Positions 1-11,633 are shown, numbered from the stretch's first letter. The stretch: 41,412 nt of DNA from Mesotaenium endlicherianum (GCA_009602735.1 WELA01011789.1:240403-281814), one strand, 5' to 3'. A program made the numbers and translations. The notes: a model not told the origin generated them from the letters alone.

Positions 1-1859
1 CCCCCCCCGGTGCAGATTTGAAGGACTCTCAGCATGATCACCCCTCCAGGTCACCAAATAATCATTTGGTCACCTCTGCAGGTCTTCAGTATAACTTATG
101 AACAGACGGAAAGCTTGAAATCGATCCAAGGAAGTGAGAGCTATAGTGAAGGGACGACACGGCGGCCATGCTTGATTTGTAATCAGGAGCAGGGCGTGTT
201 GGGGAGGAGCGAGGAAGGGGGGCGGGAAGGAAGGGGGAAACCCCGGACTGTCAGACATTAGTAAGGACAGTTGCATTGAACAGTGTAAGCACCAATCTAT
301 GTCGATGTCCAGGTAGAACGATAACAAGTACGAGCATAAACTGTTCCGAGTCAGGTGCATATACATGCGCCGATGCCACTCTCCTGCATTTATGCATGCT
401 CCAAGAGTTGAAGACGGAATGACAAGACACCTAGGCACAAGTGGATCACATGGACTAGCCACGAAGAATGCACAAACTCTACTCCACAAAACTCAAAAGT
501 GCTACCAACTTCTGAAAGGGCTACCTTGTAAGCTGCACTGTGCAAGCTCCATTATCATATCCGACTGAAACCGTATCATCAGGAGGAACACACTTGCACC
601 GCTGCGGATTTCAATACCACCATTTCTGCATTTCAATATCATATATGGCCTTGGGTAGCAATGAACGGCAAGTCTGCAACTGCTGGATATATGCGCCAAG
701 AATCTGCAAGCGGCCTCCTTCTACGGCAATAATTCATTCAGATAGAAGATTGAGCATCTACTCACATCAGAAACTATATTGGAAGGCACAATCTCTGCCA
801 ACCGTCTCCTCACAGCAGGCCGCGCTGCCATTGTGGCAGCCATGGGGCCTGCTTCTCCCTTTGAGAGGATGTATGACAATTATAAGCTTGACTGAATCCT
901 CAAATACCGTAGACTATTTCCGCTATTAAAGAAAGTGTCGAGCTGGTGAGGAGTCTCAACAAAATTGGGCATATAATGCTCAAGCAACCTTATTGGTTGC
1001 TCTTTGTATTTGGATATGGGGTCAACGAGCAAGGCCATGAGCCTCCGCACATGAAACAGGTCCTCCCGTTAAGACATTTCCTTTAAAAACTGGTATGGCT
1101 CAACCTTAAGAGAAACTAGACATGTTTGTCCCTGTTCAAGTTCCTCTCGCGCATATTGTAGGAGGAGACCTCTTGGACGGGAAAGTTTTAATACATCTCT
1201 GCACCTCAACTTACACACACGCTCAATTCTCTTAAGAGTACACACGATTCTCTTAAGAGGACAGGCGTGCTATGAAAAGCTACGAAGAGAAACGGAGACG
1301 TGTTAATTGCAGTTAGTCTGCAGCATGCACCAGGAGCAGGGGCCTACTTTCCTGGCCCCTCGAGAATGGGCGTATCGTCATGGGGACCAGTTAGAACCAA
1401 TCTGCCACATAAAACGCCCTCTCACAAGCGCCAGGTGGGAGCTGGTCCTTGTCCGCTAAATTGCAGGCTCCCCTTGCGAAATGCCATGATCGTAGTGTGC
1501 GGCGCGATCGATTGGCTCTTAACATTCCTGGACATCCTCAGATGTCCTAAGATAAAGATCGAACAATATCGACGAAGGTCTGCAAAAAGGTGCGGACGTA
1601 AGTCATGCGTGTCCACCGTCACGGAGTGACTGGACTAGGGGGGTCTTGATGCTGGCTCAAGCTGGCCGGTTCGGCTGGGAGCGAGCAGGAGCGATCAGGA
1701 GCGGGGTTTGTAGCAGCCTGCATTGTTGTTCTGGTTGTATCCTATCCAAAATTACGTGTATCATATCAGGTGTACAGAGATTGTTGCACTTGTGCTTCCA
1801 GTGCCCACCACTTCCCATTGCATCTCTGATCCTCCAGAGTTCTACCGTCGTTGTGTACC
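1..1859. other. Non-coding stretch, no recognisable gene
   Basis: Open frames here are short, overlap on both strands and carry no motif I recognise. The only small structure is a 12-bp word (TTCTCTTAAGAG) occurring twice, at about 1227 and 1248, inside an imperfect 21-bp direct repeat. An unrecognised exon of a neighbouring gene cannot be excluded. Confidence 0.5.
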
Positions 1860-3290
1860 TTTTCTCGATCGAATTGAAATGTTTTCGAGGGGGCCGACGA
1901 TTTCCCCCTCACGGACGCCCCCGAACGATGATGACAAATCGAAACGTGCACGACACAAACAAAAACCATTGACGACGTCGACGGTTCACTTCGCCGTCGA
2001 AACAAATGAACAATTTGATTATCACGAAAACAAAGAAGGCCGGGCCATGCAACATGACAACATGCCTCGCCATGTCCGACACGAAAAAGACGAGGGAGGG
2101 TCGGCACAAACTCACCTCGGCCGGTGCGCCCCCCTGCTCCCCTCCCGCCAGCGGCCATGGCCCGTCGGTCCTCGTCAGGCGCCCCTGCGCAAGCACACAA
2201 AAAATAAAATGACGATTCCGATGCCGCAACCAGCACTTATATTGCGCCGGCGAGGAAGGGCCTGGAACGATCCCGAATGATCTCGAACACGCCGAAACGA
2301 CGAGGAAGCCCGACGCGCACATGCGAGGCCCATACTGATTTCCCCCTCACAAAAGTTATGTGAGGGGCGCCTTACTGCGACCACAAATACACACTACATA
2401 CTCGTTCTTCTCGTTCTCGTTCTCGTTTTCGATCGTGGTGGGATGTTTGTGAGGGGGCCGACAAGTTCCCCTCACGAACGCCCTCGAAAGATAACGACAA
2501 ACTATGAAAAGAGAGCGTCACTGTGACCACACGGACGCGAACGACAAATTTTCAGCAGCAGAAACGACGACCACAAGTCGGCGACGACGACAGACCGAAA
2601 GGTCCACGACAGCAAACGCCACGTCGAAACAAACGGACGGCGCCCGTCGGCGTCGGAACAAATCAGCCATCACAAAAACAATGAGGCGCAGCCAAGCAAG
2701 AGGGCCTCGCGCCATGGCCGACAACCAAAAAGACGAGGCCGGCTCGACACAAGTCACCTAGACCTGTTCGCCCCCCGCTCCCCCCTCCCGCCAGCAGCCA
2801 TGGCCCGGCAGTCACCCCTACACAAACACAAAAATCGAAAGAATGTCAGTCAAATGACCATTTCGGCGACATCCGATGCACATATATAGTGCGCCGGCCC
2901 GACGCAGGCGAACATTTATGGCGGTCGCGAAAGGGCGGGCCGCACTGGGGCCGCACAGGAAAAGCGTTCACGACGGACGCTTTCGCGTCGTAAAGCTCCG
3001 ATTTCGAACGCGTATAGGCCATCGCGCACACGAGCGAGGGCCCTTACTGATTCCCACCCCACAAGAGTAACGTGAGGGACGCCTTTCTGACGAACACAAA
3101 ACAGGCCTCGTTCTCGTTCGTGGTGGAATGTTTATGAGGAAGCCGACAAGTTCCCCTCACGAACGCCCTCGAACAATAACGACAAAATTTGAAAGGCGAG
3201 CGTTATCGTGACCAAACCGACGCGAACGACAAATTTTTAACAGCAGAAATGACGTCGACGATGACGACAGGCCGAAAAGTTGAGAGCAAA
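1860..3290. repeat. Diverged GC-rich tandem repeat, about three units
   Basis: Three related units start near 1860-1880, 2442 and 3127, so the spacing is about 565 and 685 bp and the third unit is truncated near 3290. Each unit opens with a GAGG..GCCGAC..TTCCC(C)CTCACG block. The first two then carry a CCCTCCCGCCAGC block (about 2143 and 2787) and a block around TTACTGATT..CCCAC/CTCAC followed by GTGAGGG(G)CGCC (about 2332 and 3048). ORFs inside are not shared between units, so I read this as non-coding. A relative lies inverted at 13159-13420. The family is unknown to me; it could be a satellite or overlapping copies of a non-autonomous transposon. Confidence 0.7.
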
Positions 3291-3624
3291 GCGGAAAGGT
3301 GCAAATAGCGACGTTAAAGTACAGTAAAGTACACTAGTGTACGTATGTACGGTATATAAACCCTAAGTCTTGTAGAACAAAAAAAAGAGTTATTTGCTAA
3401 ATACAGAAAAGGCTAAATAATCTCTATATGAGGAGTCCATGGTTGAGGCACTTGCCCCTCAGGATGTCCCCGCATGTCGTCAACATTCACATGGTGCGGC
3501 CTCAAAAAAGTGCGGCCTCAAAAAAGTGCGGCATCAAAAAATTCTCCTCGCCAAGCAAAGGCCCCCTAACATTGTAGTACCTGCCACCACGCGTGTGAGG
3601 TACTTCTCCGTCGTAGTTTAGAAA
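3291..3624. other. Left flank of the retrotransposon with small repeats
   Basis: No gene seen. It holds a perfect 14-bp palindrome (GTACACTAGTGTAC) near 3329, a TATATAAA-like box near 3353, and a 16-bp unit (GTGCGGCCTCAAAAAA) three times in tandem at 3494, 3510 and 3526, the third copy with one mismatch. The TATA-like box followed by an A-rich stretch could be the remains of another LTR or promoter, but no partner repeat was found. Confidence 0.45.
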
Positions 3625-3629
3625 GACAA

Positions 3630-4128
3630 TGCAATGATTTGAGTTTAATGTATTAATTTGGTTTTATTTTAATGCTTTTGAATATATCTGGAGTAGTATT
3701 GTGTGGATTCAAGTGTGAATAGATACTCTAATGACTTGGTTCATGCCCTTTGAACCTTCTAAGGCATTTTGAAGTTAGAGGAAGGACCTTGAAGAACTCC
3801 ATGTGGCAAATGTCAAATGTGCCATTTTTAGGTCAAAAGGACATGTGTACATTATTCTAGAAAGAGGTGGCAAGTTTTGGGATGTGTTGGGTGCCAACAC
3901 ATCAACATGCACCCTCCCAGAAATTACTTATGTAGCAAGTATATAAACAAGAGCTAGAACATAGAAAGGCATTCCAGAATCACTATTGTACTTGTCAAAT
4001 TCCAGAAATATATCAACTTTCAAGGAGCCATCTCTCTTTCAAGAAGCTACCACTTGTGTTCAAAGATCCTTGTCTTGAATAGATAAATATTGTATTTTAT
4101 TAACTATTTTATCTATCTTTTCACTACA
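3630..4128 (+). repeat. 5' LTR of the Ty3/Gypsy element
   Basis: This 499-bp LTR starts TGCAATG (the 3' copy reads TGTAGTG) and ends CACTACA, the inverted terminal match. A TATATAAA box at 3940-3947 is the likely promoter. It lacks a 22-bp internal duplication found in the 3' LTR. It is followed by one base and then the primer-binding site. Confidence 0.95.
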
Positions 4129-4129
4129 G

Positions 4130-4142
4130 TGGTATCGGAGCT
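4130..4142 (+). promoter_or_regulatory. Primer-binding site, initiator-Met tRNA type
   Basis: TGGTATCGGAGC lies one base after the 5' LTR. The classic plant Ty3 primer-binding site complementary to the 3' end of initiator methionine tRNA is TGGTATCAGAGC, so it differs at one position. Confidence 0.9.
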
Positions 4143-4165
4143 AGGCACTTTGGTAGCACAAGAAG

Positions 4166-6560
4166 ATGGCCGATCCTCAAGACCAACAGCAAGCTTTTGA
4201 AGGAAGCACTTCATCTCCAAGAGACCCTCCTCCAGTGCTGATGAGAGAGCCCACTCAGGAAAATTTGCAACAACGAGAAGCACCACAAGGAGGAGCACCG
4301 TCAAATCCCGTGGCAGCCGCTATAGCAAAATTGACCCCGCCACAAGGACTTCCCGCAAATGAGTGGGCAGCCTTCCTAATGACCGTCCACAACCAAGTGG
4401 GCTTGGCCACCTATGAAGCAACCGTGCAAGCGTTACGAGAAGCTGTGGCTGCCATGGTTGCCCTTATTGTAAGCAACGCTCCAAATCCAGCCACGGCTCA
4501 AGCGCCTCCACAAGAGCCTACGAGAGCAAGGAAACTCATCAAGCTTGGCAAACCCGACACTTTCAACCCCGGGAAAGGAGTCAACCTGAATTTATGGCTC
4601 TACCAAGTGGAGACGTACCTCGCATTCTTTGAAGTACCCGAGGAGGACTACGTTCCCTTTGCCGTTACCTTACTTAGAGGAGTAGCAACATCATGGTGGC
4701 GTAACTATCAAGCGGCTGTATATCAAGCTATGATGCACCCCGTGCCCGGCTAAGAGCACCACCCATCATATGCAAGATGGGCAGATTTTCGTAAGGCCCT
4801 CAAGAAGCAATTCATGCCCATCGATGCGGAGAAGATTGCGCGAGGAAAGCTCCACTGTGATGAATCAATTTGTTATTTATTTAGTTAATTGCATATATAA
4901 ATACAACACTAGATAAGTATTATGTCAATATACTCACATGTGCGAGTTCATCTAAATGAAAGTATGTCGATGTAATGCGAGTTTACTTACTTTGTCAAAA
5001 AGGTCTGCAAGATGATTTTTGTATCATAGTATAGTGTGCTGAGATCTATATATCAATTTTATAGAGGATATAATATCAGTAACATATAGTAAGCTCGCTT
5101 GATATCAGTCAATATACTTAGCTTCAGTACGCGGAGGATAGATATATTCATTTAGATTATTATATGTAGATTGGCACATGTGACCGTAGTATATTGAAAG
5201 TCGAGAGGTTGACTGTAATTCGGTAAACCAATGTCCTACCAGTGTGGTTAACTCCTAGGTAGGCGGAGCCGTTGTCAGTCAACTGAATAGTTAGGACTTC
5301 AACCAACCGACCAATTAAAATGGTCGTTATACCTGGATCCGTGGGTCCCAACTAAACAGGTTTCTCACAAAACGGCGCACCTTGCGCCGTGGTCAACCAG
5401 GTGGTCACTAGGTACATAGCAGGCTGGGATCTCGTGGTCCCTCATTCTGGACAGTAGGCTTTAGGGTCGGATTTTCTACTTGCACGTCATGTGTGCACTT
5501 TTGGGTTCGTTATTATGACCAGCTTTCACGGAAATTGACATGGCGTCTTCTTCTGTGCTCCAAATGGAGCGAACTATAACTTTTCGGAAAGATCTTGTCA
5601 AGAAGCGTTTTTTGCCGTTAAGTTTGCTCAATTTGAAGCAGTGTTGACAGAGTTATGCCCTCTGACATTTCGGAGTCACATAGCGGACAGATTCCATGGT
5701 TTTGCACCTAAGTCAGTGGGATGTGTTTTAGCTACTTTACGGTCATCTGAATGAGAGCGCCTTTGCTATTCAGTCCTCTGGTGTTGTGCATGTGCTTATA
5801 CATACTTGTATGCCTGGTAGGCAAAAGGCCATGAGTTTCTAATGGAGAAGCTCTAGTCCTCAAGCTCGCCTCTTTATTGTGCCTTGTGTTAGTGTGCAAC
5901 TATGGCACACTTCGGTAAGTGAGTCAAGGGGTATAGATGAGTAAACGAAATTCATTCTAAGGGCGAAGATCGCTCCTTGATTTGACACGCTTCCACCTAT
6001 CTCGGATCTTATATATTTAAATGCAATATATTTATCTTGGATAAGCAAGATTCATTTCATCCACCATCTCAAGTAAACGATGTCCATTCAAGAGTATACA
6101 TCCAGATTTCACGCTCTCGCTCTTGAGATCCCCAACATGTCTCTCGAGGAGAAGATTGATCGCTACATCTTTGGCCTCAAGCCCAAGATGGCAAAGGAAG
6201 TGGAATTACGCGACTCGACGGACTTCTCAAAGATAATTGAAGTGGCTCAAAAGGTGGATACCTTGGATTTCAAGCACTCCTTGCCTTCATCTTCGCGAGC
6301 ACCGGCGACGCGGGTGTACGCAACCCCTTCCACATCCGAAACTGGACCCACACCCATGGAAATTGGAGTTATTAGAAAAGACCCCGCGGCTGCCCGGAAG
6401 AGTGGAAGACCCTCAACAACACTTATGATGCAAGAAACCAGCAAAGAGTAAAAGCAAGACTCTCCTCGGCTAAAAAAGAAGCTCTTATGACGGCTGGACC
6501 ATGTTTTTATTGTATGGAAAAGGGCCATCATGCACTCTCATGCCCCAAAAAGTTGTCAAA
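4166..6560 (+). pseudogene. gag: gag pseudogene, split by a solo LTR
   Basis: The capsid-type polyprotein starts at the ATG at 4166, just after the primer-binding site. It reads through a typical Ty3 gag region (motifs TFNPGKG, LWLYQVETYL, TSWWRNY) to a TAA at 4751-4753. The same frame continues (YARWADFRKALKKQF) to 4855, where a solo LTR interrupts it, and resumes at 6065. A second TAA stands at 6074-6076, followed by SIQEYTSRFHALALEIP. A CX2CX4HX4C zinc knuckle (CFYCMEKGHHALSC) starts at 6502, but in a different frame from the capsid part, and protease lies in a third frame. So there are two in-frame stops, an insertion and at least two frameshifts. The product would have packaged element RNA in virus-like particles. 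Confidence 0.92.
4856..6059 (+). mobile_element. Solo LTR inserted in gag
   Basis: This 1,204-bp insertion starts TGTGATGAATCA and ends GATTCATTTCA. It is flanked by an exact 5-bp duplication, TCCAC, at 4851-4855 and 6060-6064, and the gag frame continues precisely across it. There is no internal coding region, so it is a single LTR left by LTR-LTR recombination. It shares both termini and an internal block (CCTACCA..GTGGTTAACTC, near 5232) with the solo LTR at 8680-9400 and with a minus-strand copy at 34500-35165, but is about 480 bp longer than the former. Confidence 0.92.
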
Positions 6561-8679
6561 AAACAGACTGCGCCGGTAGGCCAGGAGCCTACCACCCCAA
6601 GATCCACTTCAGAAGAAGACAACAAGCCAAGTGAGGTGGAGACTCTTGTTGAAGACGACGTTCCAACCCCAACGAGTTTGAGAGGTTACCTTGGAGGAGA
6701 GAAGGTCCACATCTTAGTGGAAAGCGGAGCTCAAGGCAACTTCATCGCTGCAGATTTTGCGACCAAGCACGGTATTACTATGCAAACTATTGACCACGAC
6801 GAGGAGATTATGATGCCCGACGGATTCTCCTATACTACCCCTTCCAAGAAGACATACCCCTTGGCACTCTCTATCAAGTCCTTAAAGGATAGAGTAGTTT
6901 TCCCCCCCATGCAATTGGACAAGTACGACGTCATCCTAGGGACGCCTTGGTTGACCAAGCACAACCCCCAAGTTGATTGTAGGGACGGTATCATCAAGAT
7001 CAAGAATGACATCACTTCAAAAATCTGTATTTTGCGCGCGATCAAGAATATCCAGATCTAAGACATCAAGAAGCCGGCACACGAGATACTATTGTCCGCC
7101 CTCCAACTCAAGAGACTTGTGAGGAAGGGACACGAGCTTCTATTGGCCTTGATCACGCCAAAAGACATCAAGAAAGACATCGAGAGTCAAGAAGGCAGCC
7201 CCATTCCCAAGGAGATACAAGAAGTCTTGGAGGACTACAAAGAAGTATTCTCCCCGGAATTGCCCAAGGGCCTACCCCCCAAGAGATTCGTAGACCTCAA
7301 GATAGAGCTGGAGCCCGGAAGCAAGCCCATCTTTCGGCCTCCGTTTAAAATGTCATACACGGAGCTAGACGAAGTCAAGAAGCAAATCAAGGAGCTACTG
7401 AAGCATGGCTTCATTCGACCTAGCAAGTCGCCATTTGGAGCCCCAGTGCTATTTGTCAAGAAGAAAGATGGTACCTTGAGGATGTGTGCGGACTATCGCG
7501 CCCTCAACAAGATCACCATCAAGAATCGATACCCGCTGCCGCGCATGGATGAGCTCATGGATCGACTGGTTGGAGCCAAGTACTTCACGAAGATTGACTT
7601 ACGGAGCGGCTACCACCAGATTTGCATCGCAGAACCGGACATAGAGAAGACGGCATTCAGGACAAGATATGGACATTTTGAGTTCATGGTCTTGCCATTT
7701 GGACTCACCAACGCGCCAGCAACTTTCATGACTATGATGAACACCATATTTCAGCCCATGTTGGACAGATTTGTGGTGGTATTTATCGATGACATCCTTA
7801 TTTACAGCAAGACCCTTGAAGAACATGCAAGACACTTGAAAGAAGTCCTCGAAGTATTGAAGCAAAACAAGCTATTTGCAAAGGAGTCAAAGAGCGAGTT
7901 TGCCAAACAAAAAGTGGAGTTCCTAGGTCTCCACGTGACTGCTGATCGCATCAAGATGGATACCAAGAAGACCACGGTGGTGGAGGAATGGCCAACCCCC
8001 ACGACCAAGAAAGAACTCCAATCATTCTTGGGATTTGCCAATTGGTACAAGAGATTCATCCAGAGCTTCTCGCACATAGCAGCCCCTCTCACGGATCTAC
8101 TCAAGAAAGACAAGCCATATGTTTGGACCAAGAAGGAGGAGGAAGTATTCCAACAATTGAAGCAAAGATTGACGACATCTCCTGTGCTCACACTCCCAAG
8201 TCCAAACCCAGATTGGCCCTTCCACGTCATCACCGATGCATCTTCCTATGCAATTGGAGCAATCCTGCTCCAAGACCAAGGCAAGAAATTGCAGCCCATT
8301 GCCTACGAGTCAAGGAAGCTAAATCCAGCCAAGCAAATTTATACAACCACGGAGCAAGAGGCGTTGGTGCTTATACATGCTTTGAAGGTTTGGCGCTGTT
8401 ATGTTGGAGGACGCAAGGTGCTGGTCACGACGGACCACGAAGCGTTGAAGCACCTTCAGGTGCAGCCGTATCTCTCAAGGAGACAAGCAAGATGGAGTCG
8501 ATATCTGCAACAATACAACATCGAGATTCAGTACCAACCCGGGAAGACAAATCCAGCCGACCCTCTTTCAAGACTATAAGTGAACTCGGTTACGACAACC
8601 TTACATACGAATATGGAGGCAAAATTTTCAGCCGCCTATGAAAGAGACCCTTACTACAAGAACGGAGAATCGGCCTTGG
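6560..8679 (+). pseudogene. pol: pol pseudogene: protease, reverse transcriptase, RNase H
   Basis: One frame carries the whole region, with TAA stops at 7059-7061 and 8577-8579. The protease core (6705-6780) reads LVESGAQGNFI, where the catalytic Asp of the D-S/T-G-A motif is Glu (codon 6720-6722). Reverse transcriptase covers about 7300-7990, with [23 protein letters not shown] and the active site [10 protein letters not shown] (about 7783-7812). RNase H (about 8200-8560) has [24 protein letters not shown] and TTDHEAL, so its acidic residues are kept. After the second stop the frame stays open into the solo LTR at 8680 and resumes beyond it. The enzyme would have copied element RNA into DNA; this copy cannot be translated whole. 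Confidence 0.94.
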
Positions 8680-9400
8680 TGTAATGAATCAGTATATTAG
8701 TAGATATAATATTCATTTAAATATAATAGTTATTTAAGTCCAGCCTACTGAACTCGAGTTGATAATCAGTCTGCTGGACTTTATATTTAATATCAGTTTA
8801 ATGACTCAGCCGGAAGCAGCAGGCTGAAGTCCACTTAAGTCAGCTTGCTGACACATTCTTTGACAGCCAGCTGACTTCCGTACTCGGTAGCAGCGCACTG
8901 CCTCGATATGCATCTAAGTATGATATGCTAGATGAATGGCCAGATGACATCCCTATGATGGATGGCTATTTGGGATGATGGGAGATGGCAGTGGATTTGG
9001 TTAACCGAGGTCCTACCAACGTGGTTAACTCTCGGGTAGGTGGTGCCATCGCACTGGCCGTTGAACAGTAAACTCATTCCATGTACATATGCTAGGCATT
9101 GCTCTCGAGTTCGGCATTTGGAAACGAGGCCAACTCTCTGGTACAGCTTACTGAGAGAGATCTGAATCCAAGGCGAGAAGCCATTGATACGCACTGTCTT
9201 CTAACCTTGCTTATGTATGAGTTTTACTGATTGCATTATTGATGCTAGTTTACTTGCATTTGACTTACGAGTATTGTTCACTGCTAGTGTGTTGTCCTTT
9301 TGCCGTTTAATCAGTTAACGGAAAATCCATAAAGATTACTTGCTGATATAAAGATCTTTATTAATTGTTAATCGCCTATTTGGTAAGTCGATTCATTTCA
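8680..9400 (+). mobile_element. Second solo LTR, inserted between RNase H and integrase
   Basis: This 721-bp insertion starts TGTAATGAATCAG, ends GATTCATTTCA and is flanked by the exact duplication CTTGG at 8675-8679 and 9401-9405. The pol frame is the same on both sides. It is related to the solo LTR at 4856-6059 by termini and by the CCTACCA..GTGGTTAACTC block near 9012. It carries no coding sequence. Confidence 0.93.
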
Positions 9401-9401
9401 C

Positions 9402-10540
9402 TTGGACCCATACAAGAAGCAAGAAGGCAATTATTGGGTGAGGCAAGACACAGGCCAGAGATGTGTTCCTAATGACTTAGACCTCCGGCTCTTGCTTCTA
9501 CGAGAAGCACACGACAACCCTCTTGGAGGACACTTTGGGATCCACAAGACCACGGGCATTCTAGCCAGGACTTATTGTTGGCCAGGCATGTCTAAGCAAG
9601 TCAAGGAGTATTGCAGGAGCTGTGGCACATGCCAAAGAGTCAAGCCCTCATCACAAAAGGCGGGAGGACTCCTCCAACCAGTTCCAATCCCGAAAAGGCA
9701 ATGGACGGATATCTAATGGACCTTATCGTGGACCTTCCCGTGACACCTCGAGGCCATGATGCAATAGTCACCGTGGTGGACAGATTTACCAAGATGGCTC
9801 ATTTTATTCCCACAACGACTAAGGCTACAGCACCACAACTTGCAAGACTCATCTTTGACAACATCTCTCGACTCCATGGACTACCATCAAGAATTGTGTC
9901 GGATAGAGATCCAAGATTCACAAGCCATTTCTGGAAAATTCTCTTCAAGAACTTGGGTACATCTCTGGATATGTCCATTGCCTACCACCCGCAATCAGAT
10001 GGACAAATAGAGCGTATGAATCGTATCTTATGACCTCTCTAAAGGCCTACGTTTCTACCCTGGAGCAAGACTGGAACATGTACTTGACCCCCTTGGAGTT
10101 TGCCTATAACAACACTACGCATGCCTCTATTCTTCCTCAACTATGGCTTCCATCCAACCACGCCACTGAGCTTCACGGCTGGCCATAATGAAGTAACTGC
10201 AGCAACAGAGTTTTTGGAGACATTTAAAGCAGCCCTTACAGCAGCGAAGAAAGCTCTACAACAGGTGCAAGATGCTCAAGCAAGAGTCGCAAACAGGTCC
10301 AGAAGAGAAATTACGTACGGAGTGGATGACAACGTGTTACTATCATCTAAGAATATTTCTCTGAATAACAGGCCTGCCGGCAGCAAGTTCTTTCCTAAGT
10401 ATTTTGGACCCTTCAAGATTATCCAGCAAGTCAACCCCAATGCTTTCAAGCTAGAACTTCCCGAGACTATGCTCGTCGCCCCGTATTCCACGCTTCCCTC
10501 TTCAAGCCATATGTGCAACCCGACAACAAATTCCCAGGAC
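9402..10540 (+). pseudogene. pol: pol pseudogene: integrase
   Basis: This continues the pol frame after the solo LTR. The zinc-binding H-H-C-C region is visible (AHDNPLGGH, then CRSCGTC, about 9508-9635). A stop after WTDI at 9714-9716 is a frameshift: the catalytic core continues in another frame from about 9714. The D-D-E triad is present: VVDRFTKM (about 9775), IVSDRDPRF (about 9893) and the Glu of HPQSDGQIERMNR (about 10010). Further frameshifts lie near 10031 (after MNRIL), near 10125 and near 10480. The product would have inserted the cDNA into chromosomes; this copy is dead. Confidence 0.92.
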
Positions 10541-10875
10541 GAGTGACAACCCCACCAGCCCCAACAATAATGGATGATCGTTTGGAGCACAAAGTGGAAG
10601 ACATAGTGGCTATAAGAAATTTCAAAAGACAACAGCAATACGTGATCAAGTGGAAAGGATATCCAGATTCTGAGATTAATTGGGTGGCGGCGCACTACCT
10701 TGACAAAGTTCGGAGAAAGCTGAAACGCTTCCATGCCGCTAACCCCCATCTTGGACCAGCTCCAAGTCTCTCTACTAGAAGCCCAAAGACTTTAGGGAGG
10801 CAGCCTGCCACCATCAAGAAACAGCTGAAGTCCCCTTGGAGACAGCCTGCAAGAACAAAAAAAAGGAAAAATTGA
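10513..10875 (+). pseudogene. pol: Integrase C-terminal chromodomain
   Basis: This frame holds EDIVAIRNFKRQQQYVIKWKG followed by YPDSEINWV, a chromodomain with the aromatic and Trp residues expected (about 10591-10700), and ends in a basic tail and a TGA at 10873-10875. It defines the element as a chromovirus; such domains direct integration to marked chromatin. It is joined to integrase by a frameshift near 10480. Confidence 0.88.
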
Positions 10876-11633
10876 CATTAGACACTCTTCTCTTCTAGCA
10901 GTTTCTAGACAGAAAACTAAAATTGCTACTGGTGATAGGTCTCTGCATATTAAATTTTGAAAATTTACTTGGCTGTATTTTATAAGTAGGTGGTTTTTTA
11001 GAGTCTAAGTTTGCTCAATTTGGAGCTATGATTAGAGAGAAAAAAATCTCTGAACACAAGGGGGTCAGGCTGCTGGCATTATTAGGGCAGAATATGCCTT
11101 CTGACATTGTGCCCTTCCCTGAACTTGGAATGCTCCAAAACTCAAGACTACGATAGAAGATCTTATTGCGCCCATTTAAAAACTAATTTTGCAAAGTTTG
11201 GAGAAGTAAAGAAGGAATTATGATCTTTAAAAGTTCCTGCACAGATTTGGAAGAGAACCTACTCTCTCTGCTCTCGACAACATTCCAAAACTTGGAATGC
11301 TCTCAAAATTGGTGACCTAGTAGATTTCTCCAACGCGCTCCATTTGGCATCATAATGTTTTAATTTGGAGCAGTTTTGTGGACGCTAAGAATTCTGAATT
11401 CGTGGCACATTCTGGGCCAACTTGTACTCTTTTCCTTATCATCAAGAAGTAGGCTAGCCAATAAGGTAACACCACCCACGACCTTGGCTAGTCTACCTTA
11501 CATGTGTAGCACCTGACTTGGCGCCTTTGACTAATCCTCTTCACATGTGTGGCACCTGACTTGAACCTGTTGACTAGTCTGCTCCACATGTGTAAGACCT
11601 GACTTGACGCGCCGAGACGTCGCTTTTTTTGTC
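10876..11633 (+). repeat. 3' non-coding region of the element with a 43-bp tandem repeat
   Basis: No coding sequence. Three copies of a 43-bp unit beginning ACATGTGT and containing ACCTGACTTG start at 11500, 11543 and 11586. Earlier, 11006-11026 matches 5619-5639 of the first solo LTR with one mismatch, and a second shared word (ATGCC[C/T]TCTGACATT) follows in both. Confidence 0.75.

Noticed and set aside
70-929. Overlapping ORFs of 65-139 codons on both strands
   Set aside because: No motif, no consistent frame between strands and no splice-consistent continuation to a recognisable protein.
1723-2322. ORFs of 108-185 codons on both strands
   Set aside because: They lie mostly in the GC-rich tandem repeat and are not preserved between its units.
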